From: an uncultured Bacteroidales bacterium
GTDB lineage: Bacteria > Bacteroidota > Bacteroidia > Bacteroidales > UBA932
DNA: 64,000 bases
Assembly (NCBI GenBank): GCA_934725015.1
Contig: CAKVAS010000012.1
Span: 1-64,000 of the forward strand
Direction of reading: 5' to 3'
Position numbers and translations under genes: made by a program
The notes under the pieces: model-generated
Seen by the model: only the letters and a program-made list of their open reading frames with translations
Told to the model about the DNA's origin: nothing
Database searches by the model: none
Shown here: piece by piece, positions 9,120 to 18,339 of the stretch
Position numbering within the stretch: the first letter of the stretch is position 1
How the letters are laid out: each line of letters begins with the position of its first letter

Positions 9120-10706
9120 CTATGACGCAGCTGTCTCAGGTTTAACTTGCCCCACTTTCCAGTCCAAGTCATTCACCCCGTCCTTCACAGTGAAGTTCAT
9201 GCCGACTTTCACAATTTCCTTGCCCCTCATCTTGAAGGCATCGGCATAACGCTTTTCTTCTATCTGAGCAAGAGCCTCATCCGCGCTCCTGCCAAATTTG
9301 AGTTCCAGCACATAGATTGTGTCTTTTGTTTCCAGCGAGATGTCTATCCTGCCTTTTGCAGTGCGCTGTTCGACAATGATGCCATAGTCTGTCAGCAAAG
9401 CAAAGATAATGTAGAGCATCTGTTGATAATGCCCCTCATAGTTAGTATTGTGACAATAAGGAACGGTCTTCAAAAAATCAGCCAGTAACCGCATGGCGCC
9501 ATCCACATCCCTATCATCCAGAAATGCTGACATATCGGCAATAACCACTCTTCCCGGATCAATCTCCGACATCAAATAGCCCGGTAAAAGACTGTCGAAA
9601 AGGCCGACCTTTATCTCTCTGTTCGGTATGTCGAGCGTATACACATCCAGCCTTTCATCATAGTCCTTGATTGTAAGATAGCCACTCTGATAAAGAAGCG
9701 GAGTCAACGAAGTCATAGTCTCCGTCGCAGCGTCAAAAGAGGCCTCCGTAGCCCTGACCTCTCCAAGCTGTGATGGCAGCACATTAAATTCCCTCATCTT
9801 TTCGATGAGATAGGTCGGAGTGCCGGAACCGAACCAATAAGAGCCCATCTTCCCGTCGGCAAAGCAGTTGAGCAGGCTGAAAGGATTGAACACGTCAGAC
9901 GACGGCCAGCAGAAATGGTAGCCGTCATAATGCTCTGTCAACTCCGCTATCGTTTCTTCACTGCTCTGGTTCAATTTCTGCGCAAGCTCGTCTATATCAC
10001 CGCTCATCCGGGTAAGCAGTTCCTCCTTGGTGATTCCGCAGATGCCGGCATAGGGCTCGTCCATGCTCACGTTCTTGATGTTGTTCAGTTCGCTGAAGAT
10101 GCTGAGCTGCGAGAACTTGGTGATGCCCGTAAGGAAAACGAAGCGCAGCATCGGCTCGCAATCCTTCAGCGGGGAATAGAAATTCCGCATCGTATTACGC
10201 AGCACATCAAGATCTTCCCTTTCATGCGCCACATCGAGCAAAGGGGAGTCATATTCATCGATGAGCACAACCACCTGACAGCCGGTCTTCCGATAAACAG
10301 TCTTTATCAGATTAAGAAGCCGGACATTAGGATCCGTCGAGTCGCAGACGACGCCGAAGCGTTCCTCATTATCACTCAGGATATAAAGCAGATAGCGCTC
10401 AAGCTGAGCCTTCTCCATATGCTTGCCGCCGGCCAGGCTGAAATGCAGCACCGGATATTCCGTCCACTCATTCTCCAGCCTCTCTATGGCAAGCCCCCCG
10501 AAGAGTTCCTTCTTCCCCTCGAAATAACTCCGCAGAGTTGACACCAGCAACGACTTCCCGAAACGGCGCGGACGGCTCAGGAAAAAATATTTTCCGTCCG
10601 TATGCGTCATCCGATAGACATACTCCGTCTTGTCGATATAGAGGTTGTCGAGCCGGCGAACCTCCTCAAAAGTCTGTATGCCTATAGGGTATAATTTCCT
10701 TGCCAT
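9120..10706 (-). CDS. AAA-ATPase with C-terminal PD-(D/E)XK nuclease-like domain
   Basis: A 528-residue protein of the Bacteroidetes AAA-ATPase-like / PDDEXK_9 type. Seen: MARKLYPIGIQTFEEVR at the start, a Walker A variant in SRPRRFGKSLLVSTL, a Walker B-like stretch VVVLIDEYDSPLLD, and a C-terminal nuclease-like core with GRIDISLETKDTIYVLELK (D, E, x, K). Related genes are very frequent in gut Bacteroidetes and are often proposed to be mobile or toxin-linked, but their role is unknown. ATG 10706 matches the conserved MARKLYPIG start; upstream residues from 10745 are not family-like. A weak promoter (CTTG, then TATTTTTA at 10739-10732) lies just upstream. The gene is convergent with the lipoprotein gene. 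Confidence 0.8.
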   Translation of the reverse strand: MARKLYPIGIQTFEEVRRLDNLYIDKTEYVYRMTHTDGKYFFLSRPRRFGKSLLVSTLRSYFEGKKELFGGLAIERLENEWTEYPVLHFSLAGGKHMEKAQLERYLLYILSDNEERFGVVCDSTDPNVRLLNLIKTVYRKTGCQVVVLIDEYDSPLLDVAHEREDLDVLRNTMRNFYSPLKDCEPMLRFVFLTGITKFSQLSIFSELNNIKNVSMDEPYAGICGITKEELLTRMSGDIDELAQKLNQSSEETIAELTEHYDGYHFCWPSSDVFNPFSLLNCFADGKMGSYWFGSGTPTYLIEKMREFNVLPSQLGEVRATEASFDAATETMTSLTPLLYQSGYLTIKDYDERLDVYTLDIPNREIKVGLFDSLLPGYLMSEIDPGRVVIADMSAFLDDRDVDGAMRLLADFLKTVPYCHNTNYEGHYQQMLYIIFALLTDYGIIVEQRTAKGRIDISLETKDTIYVLELKFGRSADEALAQIEEKRYADAFKMRGKEIVKVGMNFTVKDGVNDLDWKVGQVKPETAAS

Positions 10707-10812
10707 AATCATCACATTCAGAATACTTGCGTAAAAATAGAACAAATATTCGAATCAGTCAAGTTCTATGCTGGATTTGAGGTATTTCTCGAAAAAACTT
10801 TCCGGAAATTCC

Positions 10813-11259
10813 TTACAGGACCTCGCTTCCGTCCTCGCCGTACTTTCCGTCCTTCGCCTCATAGATGACGGACGGCTCCAGAACCTCGACCGTATGCCAG
10901 ACTCCGGCGGGGACAATGCAGCCGAAACTGCCGGATGACGGATCAAGCACAATGCGCGCGGCTTCCCTGAAGCGCCGCCCGAGCGTCACGTCCTGCGCAT
11001 CCATCCCATGCTCAAAGCCCTCCCCCAGCCGCTCCTCCTCATAAAGAACCTCGACAAGTTTCCCCTGAAGCAGCAGGACATTCTCGGTGCTTCGTGGATG
11101 CCGGTGAATCGGAACCACGGTGCCCGGCAGCAGGGCATTGAGCATACGCTGGCTGCCGTCATCCGGCGAGGTGCGCAGGTCATAATTCTGCCGAAGGCGC
11201 GGATTCTCCGCCGCCTTGGCCAGTAACTCCGAGACTAACTTCTTGTCTATTTCAATCAT
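10813..11259 (-). CDS. wbuC: WbuC-family cupin protein
   Basis: A 148-residue protein with a conserved WbuC start (MIEIDKKLVSELLAKA), NPRLRQNYDLR, and a cupin metal site PIHRHPRSTENVLLLQG followed by VPAGVWHTVEVLEP. WbuC proteins are found at the ends of O-antigen clusters that make L-FucNAc-containing glycans, where their role is unproven. That fits the fnlABC and wbuB genes of this locus. ATG 11259 is preferred over an in-frame GTG at 11268. It follows the Toprim-like gene by 23 bases, so it is probably expressed from the promoter at 13120-13151 as well as by read-through from the polysaccharide operon. Confidence 0.85.
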   Translation of the reverse strand: MIEIDKKLVSELLAKAAENPRLRQNYDLRTSPDDGSQRMLNALLPGTVVPIHRHPRSTENVLLLQGKLVEVLYEEERLGEGFEHGMDAQDVTLGRRFREAARIVLDPSSGSFGCIVPAGVWHTVEVLEPSVIYEAKDGKYGEDGSEVL

Positions 11260-11282
11260 AGTTTTCACTTTTTAAGGATTCC

Positions 11283-11936
11283 TTATCGACCGATAGGAAA
11301 ACGCCCTTCAAGAGTCTTTAGCCGACGTATCATCCGTGACAAACTATCAGAATTTTTCATCGCTGTGTCTATGCTCCACTTATCTCTAATGAACGGCAAC
11401 ACAGCAGAATTATAATCCGGGCCTTTAGAGGCAGTTCCTACAGATAAGATTTTTTGTTTCAACATACTATTACCAGCATCACGAGCAATTTCATGCGTCA
11501 GCACCCATGAAGACTTTGCGTGAAATTCCATCTCTATCAGAGCTTTTCGCCCACCCATCTTCTGAAATGAGGCACCGGGAATACAGTCATAAGGTACGCC
11601 CAAATACTCGGCAAAGCCCTTTCTGTCGGCCAGCAGCCAAGCCTCCCCCTCATCAACTGCAATGTTGATCAGAAAATCTCGTGATTGGACTTCACCGTTA
11701 AGAAGATTCGATCGAAGAACAGGTGCACAATCCGTCGCGTCCAAATCCGTCAGAAGAATAACAGGTTTCGACATAGCGAGCCTATTCAGTTCAGATATTT
11801 TATTCTTCACCTGACTTCCCCTCGCCGGGATGTCCTTGAACACACGAAACCTCGATGAACAATAACCGAGCAATCGTTCAATTATTGCTTTCGTCACCGC
11901 GTCCTCCCCAGATATATAAACCGGAATGTCATCCAT
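11283..11936 (-). CDS. Toprim-like (OLD/DUF4276-type) partner of the adjacent ATPase
   Basis: A 217-residue protein. Toprim-like marks: a Glu in VYISGEDAVTKAIIERLL near residue 11, and DxD in ILLTDLDATD near residue 64. VDEGEAWLLADRKGFAEYLG follows, as in DUF4276/OLD-type proteins. The gene starts 4 bases after the ABC-type ATPase gene. Family knowledge: such two-gene ATPase + Toprim nuclease pairs (OLD-like, PARIS-like) act in phage defence through abortive or nucleolytic responses. The assignment to Toprim is inferred from motif spacing only; the exact subfamily is not clear. Confidence 0.6.
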   Translation of the reverse strand: MDDIPVYISGEDAVTKAIIERLLGYCSSRFRVFKDIPARGSQVKNKISELNRLAMSKPVILLTDLDATDCAPVLRSNLLNGEVQSRDFLINIAVDEGEAWLLADRKGFAEYLGVPYDCIPGASFQKMGGRKALIEMEFHAKSSWVLTHEIARDAGNSMLKQKILSVGTASKGPDYNSAVLPFIRDKWSIDTAMKNSDSLSRMIRRLKTLEGRFPIGR

Positions 11937-11940
11937 ACCA

Positions 11941-13101
11941 CTACAAACTCAGCTCGGATATTCTACCCACATCATGTGGCTCTGTATATGGGATGATTGC
12001 ATCAGCCATCGTGAAGCCGGCATTCAATTCGTCATTCACATCCTGCATCGAGGAAGCATTTAACACAACTGTTCCTTCGGAAGACGGGCTAAGCAACACG
12101 ACTTCTTCGCTACCAATGCCAGGGTCAGCCAGCATCTCATAACTGTGCGTGGTTATAAAAACTTGTCTCGTTTCTTTTTTACTCCGCTGCAACCGTGAAA
12201 TAAAGGCCGGAAGTTGTGCAACGACAGCTGAATTAAGGTTCGTCTCCGGTTCTTCAAGTAAGACAACCCCCTTGTTGTCCAGCAATGCAAATAAGAATCC
12301 GATTAAACGCAATGTTCCGTCAGAAAACTGGTCTTCCCTCTGGCGGTTGCCTTTAGGGCGCCAATGCTTATAGACAGCTTCCAGATGAGGAGTCCCCATT
12401 TCATCATAAGTCAAACTCAATTCATCCAATTGAGGAACGGCGGCTCTCAAGACATCGTTAACCCTTTTGAAATACGATGCACAGACGCTCTTGTTCATTG
12501 CAGCCAACCGTTGCAAGAAACCGCGTCCATAGAAATCACTCTTTCCGGGATATGGCACTGCAGAAGATTCCCTGACCAATTGAGGAATAATATTCAGATA
12601 TTCAATATTTTCCAAAAAAGTCTTCAACTCTCTGAACCGTTGGTTAGATGCAGCCTGTTCCAGATGCGTGTATTTCAAAGTCTCACTGTCTTCCCCAGCA
12701 GAATCTTTCGTCCGGTTAAGAATAACGCTACTTCCATGAGTGACCACCTCCCGAACAATCGTGACCTCATCCTTCACAAATCCGCCCCCGATGCCCTTAA
12801 ATGCTAAAATATAGTTCCATTCTTCAGCCGTATCCGCAGATTCACGAAAATAAAGGCTTATCTCAATATCAGTTCTTGCTCTAGCCGCCAAACACCGAAG
12901 TTTACGCATCCCGCCTCGTGATGCGACCGCAGTCTGAAGTCCTCCGCCAGAGCTGGCGACATCGCAAAGAAAACGGAATACGTCAAGGAAATTTGATTTT
13001 CCAGACGCATTCGCGCCCACAATAAATGTACGCTCCGCAAGGTTTACCGAACAAGAGCGGAAATTCTTCCAATTTACAAGTTCTACTTTGGACAAAATCA
13101 T
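11941..13101 (-). CDS. ABC/SMC-like ATPase (AAA_21 type), probable defence ATPase
   Basis: A 386-residue protein with the full ABC-ATPase motif set: Walker A in FIVGANASGKSNFLDVF, signature-like FSDGTLRLIGF, Walker B GVVLLEEPETNLNS and H-loop VFITTHSYEM. The N-terminus ILSKVELVNWKNF is typical of OLD/AAA_21 ATPases. The start at 13101 is favoured because an in-frame TTG at 13122 falls inside the predicted promoter TAACTTTG. It is followed after 4 bases by the Toprim-like gene. The pair interrupts the polysaccharide locus between the PIG-L gene and wbuC. Likely role: sensor and energy module of an anti-phage or anti-plasmid system (inference from architecture). Confidence 0.8.
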   Translation of the reverse strand: MILSKVELVNWKNFRSCSVNLAERTFIVGANASGKSNFLDVFRFLCDVASSGGGLQTAVASRGGMRKLRCLAARARTDIEISLYFRESADTAEEWNYILAFKGIGGGFVKDEVTIVREVVTHGSSVILNRTKDSAGEDSETLKYTHLEQAASNQRFRELKTFLENIEYLNIIPQLVRESSAVPYPGKSDFYGRGFLQRLAAMNKSVCASYFKRVNDVLRAAVPQLDELSLTYDEMGTPHLEAVYKHWRPKGNRQREDQFSDGTLRLIGFLFALLDNKGVVLLEEPETNLNSAVVAQLPAFISRLQRSKKETRQVFITTHSYEMLADPGIGSEEVVLLSPSSEGTVVLNASSMQDVNDELNAGFTMADAIIPYTEPHDVGRISELSL

Positions 13102-13119
13102 AGTAGCGTCTTTTGATGC

Positions 13120-13151
13120 CAAAGTTAAGCTTTATTTCGTTCACATCCAAC
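13120..13151 (-). promoter_or_regulatory. Bacteroidetes-type promoter for the ATPase/Toprim pair
   Basis: The minus strand reads TAACTTTG at 13127-13120 (matches TAnnTTTG). GTTG lies at 13151-13148 with a 20-bp spacer. Predicted transcription start is about 13116, giving a leader of about 15 bases to ATG 13101. Confidence 0.6.
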
Positions 13152-13206
13152 CATAATCAGCCATTTCCAAGCCGTCCTTCCTCATAAGGATTTCAGTCAT
13201 AGCTTT

Positions 13207-13884
13207 TCAACGGCATCGCAGCACGACCTCGAATGCCTCGGCGTAGGCAAGCCCCCACTGGCTGCCACGGCAGGCGGCGAGACCTGTGATATATTCAGCG
13301 GAACGCGGATGAGGATAGGGACGCATGACCCCACGGTACATCGACAAGGCCTTGAGCTTAGCGGCGACGCCGTCCTCCCCCACCTCAACATAGCAGTTCG
13401 GACGAAATGCCGTCATCGCGCTGTTGATTGCCCATTCAGAGCAGGAAGGGACCTCCATGTACCAGACCTCGGCAATACGCTTCACCTCCGGGCGGCGCTG
13501 GAAAAGTCGCACTGCCTCCTGACAGGCCATCGAAGTCTGCAGGTGGTCATTGTTCGTATCGGAAGGATGGTGCGTAATCACGACATCCGGCTCACTCTCA
13601 CGAATGGCATTCTCGATGAACTGCACCAGCCTCAGATGCGGGACAGTATTCATTTCAATGTTCGGAAAATCCGCCTCGAATTTCCGCGCCACGCCAAGAT
13701 ACGACACCGCCGCGTCCGTGTCCCCTTCCAACTCAGAATCCGAAGGACGGAACGCACGTGCCTTCGCCTCCGAGCACATAATCGCGACATCGACCGAATC
13801 TCCGTCATGCGCCCACTTCCAAATCGAAGCCCCCGCACCCAGAACCTCATCGTCCGGGTGAGCCACTACCAGTAGATATTTCAT
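13207..13884 (-). CDS. PIG-L family deacetylase
   Basis: A 225-residue LmbE/PIG-L fold protein with the metal-binding AHPDDE motif near residue 8 and HHPSDTNNDH near residue 104. These enzymes remove N-acetyl groups from GlcNAc-type sugars or similar substrates using zinc. It is the last gene of the tight polysaccharide operon, 26 bases after the initiating sugar transferase. It may deacetylate a lipid-linked sugar or the growing glycan. Catalytic residues look intact. Confidence 0.88.
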   Translation of the reverse strand: MKYLLVVAHPDDEVLGAGASIWKWAHDGDSVDVAIMCSEAKARAFRPSDSELEGDTDAAVSYLGVARKFEADFPNIEMNTVPHLRLVQFIENAIRESEPDVVITHHPSDTNNDHLQTSMACQEAVRLFQRRPEVKRIAEVWYMEVPSCSEWAINSAMTAFRPNCYVEVGEDGVAAKLKALSMYRGVMRPYPHPRSAEYITGLAACRGSQWGLAYAEAFEVVLRCR

Positions 13885-13910
13885 AAGAATTAATTAAAGC
13901 AAAATTATAT

Positions 13911-14585
13911 TTATTTTTCAGCCGATTCATCCATCGTCTCCCGCGCATCGGCTACAAGTTCAGTGAGAATCCATGAACATTCCTTCCCCATGGCGGCATA
14001 GAGAATGCATATCACCGTATATATGACCATCTTGCAATCATATAGAAGCGACGCTTTTCGGACATAAGTATATTCAAGTTCGCGACGGGTAGGATATACT
14101 TTGTCCATATACTCTTCCGGCTCCGTTATGCTGTCGCCATAAATGAAATCATAGAGTGCTGCCGGCCCTGACAGTCCCACCGGAACCGTTGCCGCCTCAT
14201 TCCATTTTCCGTAGCGGAACATCTTAAACTGATCCTGCGCCACGGGGCGCGGTCCGATTACCGACATTGTGCCGTTCAAGACATTTAAAAGCTGCGGCAA
14301 TTCATCAATCTTAAAACGACGTATGAAATGCCCGAACGGGAATATGCGTTCCTCATCCGGACGCAGAGAGGACTCATCCGCCTTTTTCGCAACACGCATA
14401 GAACGGAACTTGTACATTTTGAAAGGACGATTCCCTTTGCCGATGCGGTGTGCAGTATAAAACACCGGTCCCCAATCTGAAATCAAAATCCCGGCAATTG
14501 CAATTACCCACAAAGGAGACGTGCCCAAGATGCCTAGTAAGGCACATACTATGTCAAGGATGCGCTTGGTTAACCTATAACACAT
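13911..14585 (-). CDS. initiating sugar-phosphate transferase (PglC/WcaJ-C type)
   Basis: A 224-residue bacterial sugar transferase: one N-terminal hydrophobic segment (ILDIVCALLGILGTSPLWVI), then KMYKFRSM, FIRRFKIDELPQLLNVL and MSVIGPRP. These are the conserved blocks of monotopic phosphoglycosyl transferases that move a sugar-1-phosphate to undecaprenyl phosphate. Length fits the short form without the N-terminal multi-span domain. It follows an NAD-dependent epimerase gene, the usual pairing in which the epimerase makes the sugar for the transferase. This is probably the first committed step of the repeat unit. Confidence 0.9.
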   Translation of the reverse strand: MCYRLTKRILDIVCALLGILGTSPLWVIAIAGILISDWGPVFYTAHRIGKGNRPFKMYKFRSMRVAKKADESSLRPDEERIFPFGHFIRRFKIDELPQLLNVLNGTMSVIGPRPVAQDQFKMFRYGKWNEAATVPVGLSGPAALYDFIYGDSITEPEEYMDKVYPTRRELEYTYVRKASLLYDCKMVIYTVICILYAAMGKECSWILTELVADARETMDESAEK

Positions 14586-14633
14586 ACTTAAAGCTGCCTG
14601 TTATTCACAAGTTGTTTAACCAATATAAAGCGT

Positions 14634-15509
14634 CTATTTCATTGTATTTCTTGGTTGTATGCCGGCGAATGAATCCTCTAGGCTCACCACCTGATAATCA
14701 AACGGGTATTTGCTCATTTCCATATCATAGGTGCTGTTTGAAAACATCTTACCAAGCGAACGAACATGATTTCCCAGAAGGCGTATTATCGGATTAAAGA
14801 ATTTTGTAATCCAAACCTTTCTGCCGAATGCCTTGGAATAATAGCGTATTATTTCTACAGTGTCGGCATACTCGCCGTTTTGAGGGAAGCAAATACCATC
14901 AAGTTCGTATAATATCACCTGTTTCACAAACTCGCACAAATTGTCAATGTAAAGCATCGAACGCTGATTATGCCAAGCGGGAAAAAACGGTGTCTTCCGA
15001 GCCAACCACACCAGACGAGGAAAATTGCCCTTGCATCCTGGACCATAAATCATAGGCGGGCGCAAAATACAAACCTTGAATCTCTCATCTGCAAGTGCCA
15101 TAATTCCAATCTCTCCCTGAAGTTTGGAATCTCCATAAAAACCATCCGGTGCAGGTTCACTGTCTCGATGTATCTGCTTACCTTCCAAGGTCTTAACTTC
15201 CTTATAGACAATCATGCTGCTCATGTGTATGAAATGCCTGACACCGGCCGCTTTGGCTGCTTCCGCTATACTTATAACCATATCTTTATTTACAGCATAA
15301 TACAACGGGGCCTCCCCTTTGGCGGCTTTGACGTGCGCGATACCCGCGACATTATAAACCACATCATACTTGCTGAAATCCGCCTTTCTCCAGTTGTCAG
15401 CAACCGTATCCACAGCATCAACCACAAATTCGTCAGGAAATTGCTGTAGCCACTGCTGTACTCGCGTACCAACATAACTTCCGGCACCTGTTATCAATAC
15501 TCTTTTCAT
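14634..15509 (-). CDS. NAD-dependent epimerase/dehydratase (UDP-sugar 4-epimerase or reductase type)
   Basis: A 291-residue extended SDR. Rossmann motif GAGSYVG at residues 7-13, active-site YxxxK as YGDSK near residue 146, upstream Ser in HMSSMIVYKE. Short proteins of this kind next to an initiating transferase often convert a UDP-4-keto or UDP-HexNAc sugar to UDP-QuiNAc or UDP-FucNAc, but the substrate cannot be read from the sequence. It follows the acetyltransferase by 5 bases and precedes the sugar transferase by 48 bases. Confidence 0.82.
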   Translation of the reverse strand: MKRVLITGAGSYVGTRVQQWLQQFPDEFVVDAVDTVADNWRKADFSKYDVVYNVAGIAHVKAAKGEAPLYYAVNKDMVISIAEAAKAAGVRHFIHMSSMIVYKEVKTLEGKQIHRDSEPAPDGFYGDSKLQGEIGIMALADERFKVCILRPPMIYGPGCKGNFPRLVWLARKTPFFPAWHNQRSMLYIDNLCEFVKQVILYELDGICFPQNGEYADTVEIIRYYSKAFGRKVWITKFFNPIIRLLGNHVRSLGKMFSNSTYDMEMSKYPFDYQVVSLEDSFAGIQPRNTMK

Positions 15510-15514
15510 ATCCG

Positions 15515-16105
15515 TTATTTTTCTTCTCTATTTGGAATCTGACGAACAACTTTTGCCGGCCGTCCGACAGCGACCGTCCATGCCGGAATATCTTTTGTCA
15601 CCAAACTGCCGGCGCCCACAACAGCCCCCTCTCCAACAGTAACGCCCGGCATTACAAAACTCTCCATGCCAATCAGACAGCCTTTCTTCAGCACTATCGG
15701 CTTGACAACGTAACCCAACTGCATATAGTCATCTCCGACACAATAATCCGAGAAATCCCTTTGATGACAAAGCAGACGACTCCCGCTGGCAATGCTGACA
15801 TTGTCTTCCAAAGTAATCATGTCAGCATGCCCCAAATCAACATGAACATATTCGCCTATAAAGCATCCCCGACCAACCTTGCAGCCAAATCTGCGCAAAA
15901 TCCATGGACGTAACCCTCTTGGATTAACCGGCTGAAGAACAGGCCAATCCATCATTTTCTCAAGACGTTTCTTATACATATTTCCAAACACCTTGTTGAA
16001 AAGTTTGCCTATCGTCACATCGCCATAGGCAGTCTCAGAATAGTTAAAACCCAGAGCCCTCAACATCTTAAATGTCGTGCTCAACTTTCTCTGTTTCATA
16101 TTCAT
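15515..16105 (-). CDS. hexapeptide-repeat acyltransferase (WcaF/LbH type)
   Basis: A 196-residue left-handed beta-helix acetyltransferase. Repeated hexapeptide turns are visible (ITLEDNVSIASGSR, VLKKGCLIGMESFVMPGV, VGEGAVVGAGSLVTKDIP) with the catalytic-type His in LLCHQRD. Such enzymes O- or N-acetylate a sugar in the polysaccharide. Its start overlaps the wbuB stop by 4 bases. MNMKQRK has two possible ATG codons (16105 and 16099); both are plausible. Confidence 0.85.
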   Translation of the reverse strand: MNMKQRKLSTTFKMLRALGFNYSETAYGDVTIGKLFNKVFGNMYKKRLEKMMDWPVLQPVNPRGLRPWILRRFGCKVGRGCFIGEYVHVDLGHADMITLEDNVSIASGSRLLCHQRDFSDYCVGDDYMQLGYVVKPIVLKKGCLIGMESFVMPGVTVGEGAVVGAGSLVTKDIPAWTVAVGRPAKVVRQIPNREEK

Positions 16106-17319
16106 CTTTCTAATTTACCGTTTTTAATAATCTTGACGAGGTTATCAATGCACATATCAAGTGTGTAATTTTCTTCATAATACTTACGCCCATCAGCGCC
16201 CATCGCCTCGAATGAAGCCCTGTTTACGAGAACATTCTCACGGATGATCTTTGCCAATGCCGCAGAGTCCCCAGATGGCACTACGTATCCACAGTGTGCC
16301 TCCCTGATGATTTCAGCCCCACCCTCACCTAACATTGCAAGAACAGGCCTACCGGCAGACATATAAGACTGTAGCCTCGCCGGCACGACCATATCAAGAT
16401 GGCGAAAACCGGATTTAAGGGCAACAAGCATCGCATTTGCTTGTTTGAAAAAAGCCGGCATTACCTCGGCCGGATAACGTCCGACAGTCATGGCTTTGTC
16501 CTCAAGTCCATTTGACCTAATAAAACCGTCAAGCCACTCCTTTTTACTGCCGTCTCCGACAAAAACCCACTTGACTTCCGGTATATCCCTCAATTCCAAC
16601 ATGATTTCGGCCACTTTGTCCAGACACTGAGCACTGCCCAAGTTTCCAGCGACCATTATCCGGAATCCTTCCGGCAATTCCGGTATCGCGACATCACTCC
16701 GAACAGAACTCATATCAGCACTCCAATTGGGAAAATAGATAATCTTCCTGTCATAATCTCCTTTCTCAGCGATTGCGCGACGGAAAGGCTTGCTGGTAAT
16801 AAGAATTTTGTCGCAACGATCATAAATGCCACGAACAAGTCCATCGACAAAATTCAGGATTTTTCTATTTCTGATTCCTCCACCGGACATCATCGCATCC
16901 GGCCAAAGATCCATTACCCAATAGTAAAACGGAATCTTTTTTATTTTCCTCAACAGAAGAGCCGGGTAAGCCTGAAATATCGGAGACGGCTCATGACCAA
17001 TAATGCAGTCATACTTTTTCCACATAAGTTGAAATAAAACTCTCAACGAGCCGAAAACGACATATGTAAAATAGTTTATAGGTAGCCGCCAACCACCTTT
17101 CCCCCGCGGAGTTTGAAAACAGCGGTAAATGTTTACGCCGTTGACTGTCTCATGGCGCTTCCTGAACAGCCCATAGCCCTTATAATACTTTCCCTCCGGG
17201 TAATTTGGAATTCCTACCAGTGCATCGACCTCAAAACCTCTCTTCACCAGTTCAAAAGCAAGGTCATTGCTCTTGAAATTCTCGGGATAAAAATATTGGG
17301 TTACCAATAAAACTCTCAT
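16102..17319 (-). CDS. wbuB: WbuB-like glycosyltransferase (GT4), probable L-FucNAc transferase
   Basis: A 405-residue GT4 glycosyltransferase. The N-terminus MRVLLVTQYFYPENFKSND and the blocks YYWVMDLWPDAM, FPNWSAD and MVPARLQSYMSAGRPVLAM are as in WbuB. In E. coli and other O-antigen clusters WbuB goes with FnlA, FnlB, FnlC and transfers L-FucNAc from UDP-L-FucNAc; all three precursor genes are present in this locus. The gene overlaps both neighbours by 4 bases, so translation is coupled. Confidence 0.85.
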   Translation of the reverse strand: MRVLLVTQYFYPENFKSNDLAFELVKRGFEVDALVGIPNYPEGKYYKGYGLFRKRHETVNGVNIYRCFQTPRGKGGWRLPINYFTYVVFGSLRVLFQLMWKKYDCIIGHEPSPIFQAYPALLLRKIKKIPFYYWVMDLWPDAMMSGGGIRNRKILNFVDGLVRGIYDRCDKILITSKPFRRAIAEKGDYDRKIIYFPNWSADMSSVRSDVAIPELPEGFRIMVAGNLGSAQCLDKVAEIMLELRDIPEVKWVFVGDGSKKEWLDGFIRSNGLEDKAMTVGRYPAEVMPAFFKQANAMLVALKSGFRHLDMVVPARLQSYMSAGRPVLAMLGEGGAEIIREAHCGYVVPSGDSAALAKIIRENVLVNRASFEAMGADGRKYYEENYTLDMCIDNLVKIIKNGKLER

Positions 17320-18323
17320 ATCTCAATACATACTGTCTTCCCATCATGCCCGCCAAGTGCACGTCCGCTGAACCATAACTTTCCAGCCGCCACCGCATTC
17401 TGAGGGAACTCAAATGTCGCAAACTGGAAGACTGCCGGCAGCCAATCCTTTTTTGCCCGGTATGCCTCACGCCAACTACAACCGTCTTCTGTCAACCAAA
17501 CATGAGAAAAGTCATCCCGATTAACCGGAGACGGCTCAACCGTAGTTGAAATATACGAGACTTTGCCAGTCTGCCCCCCTTTTATAACCGACCCTTGAAC
17601 TTCAGTCAACACAGTAATCTCACAAGTTCTGCGGTCTATTGCCCGAATTTCATTCCTGATATATTGAGAATCCGTCACATAGACGATGAAATCCTCGTAG
17701 AAGAACAGTTGACAGCTTCTATATTCTTGCCCGCCACGCAGAAATTCGTGAAATGAGAAAAACTCATCATCGGTGTAGCCAATGATGCATTCAGTCTCTC
17801 GATCCCCCGTTAACACCCATATTCTGGATGTGTATGGGTCATAGAACAGCCCATGTATATGGTTTATATTACCAGAGGCAAATGAATACGCAATGTGCCA
17901 CGTCATTCCGCCGTCTTCGGAGCCATACACATTCACTTTATCCCGCTCCAGATTCTGAAAATATTCCCCGAAAAAAATATGCCCATTTGGCAATATGCAC
18001 AAATTCAATGGCTTTGAGCCACGAGGTATCGAAAAAACTTTCCGGAAATCATTTTGAGCATGACTCTTACGATAGATGCCCTTTTTTGCGACTGCCAGAA
18101 CTGCATCTTCCCCCAATTCATACAGAGCGGTAACCTCTGCACGAAACAGGCGGCGAGTTAAAAAAAATGACGAGAGCAGCGAATAACAGCTTCGCTCTAT
18201 CCGTGACACCTCATACTCAAGCATATTACCACGAGCAAACGAATAAACCGAATATCCGTCCGCGGCATATATACTCTTGGCTGAAATGTTTAGGATTTTC
18301 AGATTATGAAGAATTTGGTTCAT
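17316..18323 (-). CDS. beta-propeller-like protein of the polysaccharide locus, unknown role
   Basis: A 335-residue protein without a signal peptide. It shows repeated beta-strand units with Asp-box-like turns (VYGSEDGGMTWHIAY, VWLTEDGCSWREAY), as in BNR/sialidase-like propellers, but I see no sialidase catalytic set. Its position between a GT2 and the wbuB gene with a 4-base overlap suggests a role in glycan recognition or modification. I do not recognise a named family. Confidence 0.6.
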   Translation of the reverse strand: MNQILHNLKILNISAKSIYAADGYSVYSFARGNMLEYEVSRIERSCYSLLSSFFLTRRLFRAEVTALYELGEDAVLAVAKKGIYRKSHAQNDFRKVFSIPRGSKPLNLCILPNGHIFFGEYFQNLERDKVNVYGSEDGGMTWHIAYSFASGNINHIHGLFYDPYTSRIWVLTGDRETECIIGYTDDEFFSFHEFLRGGQEYRSCQLFFYEDFIVYVTDSQYIRNEIRAIDRRTCEITVLTEVQGSVIKGGQTGKVSYISTTVEPSPVNRDDFSHVWLTEDGCSWREAYRAKKDWLPAVFQFATFEFPQNAVAAGKLWFSGRALGGHDGKTVCIEI

Positions 18324-18339
18324 TGTTGTTAGAATAATA

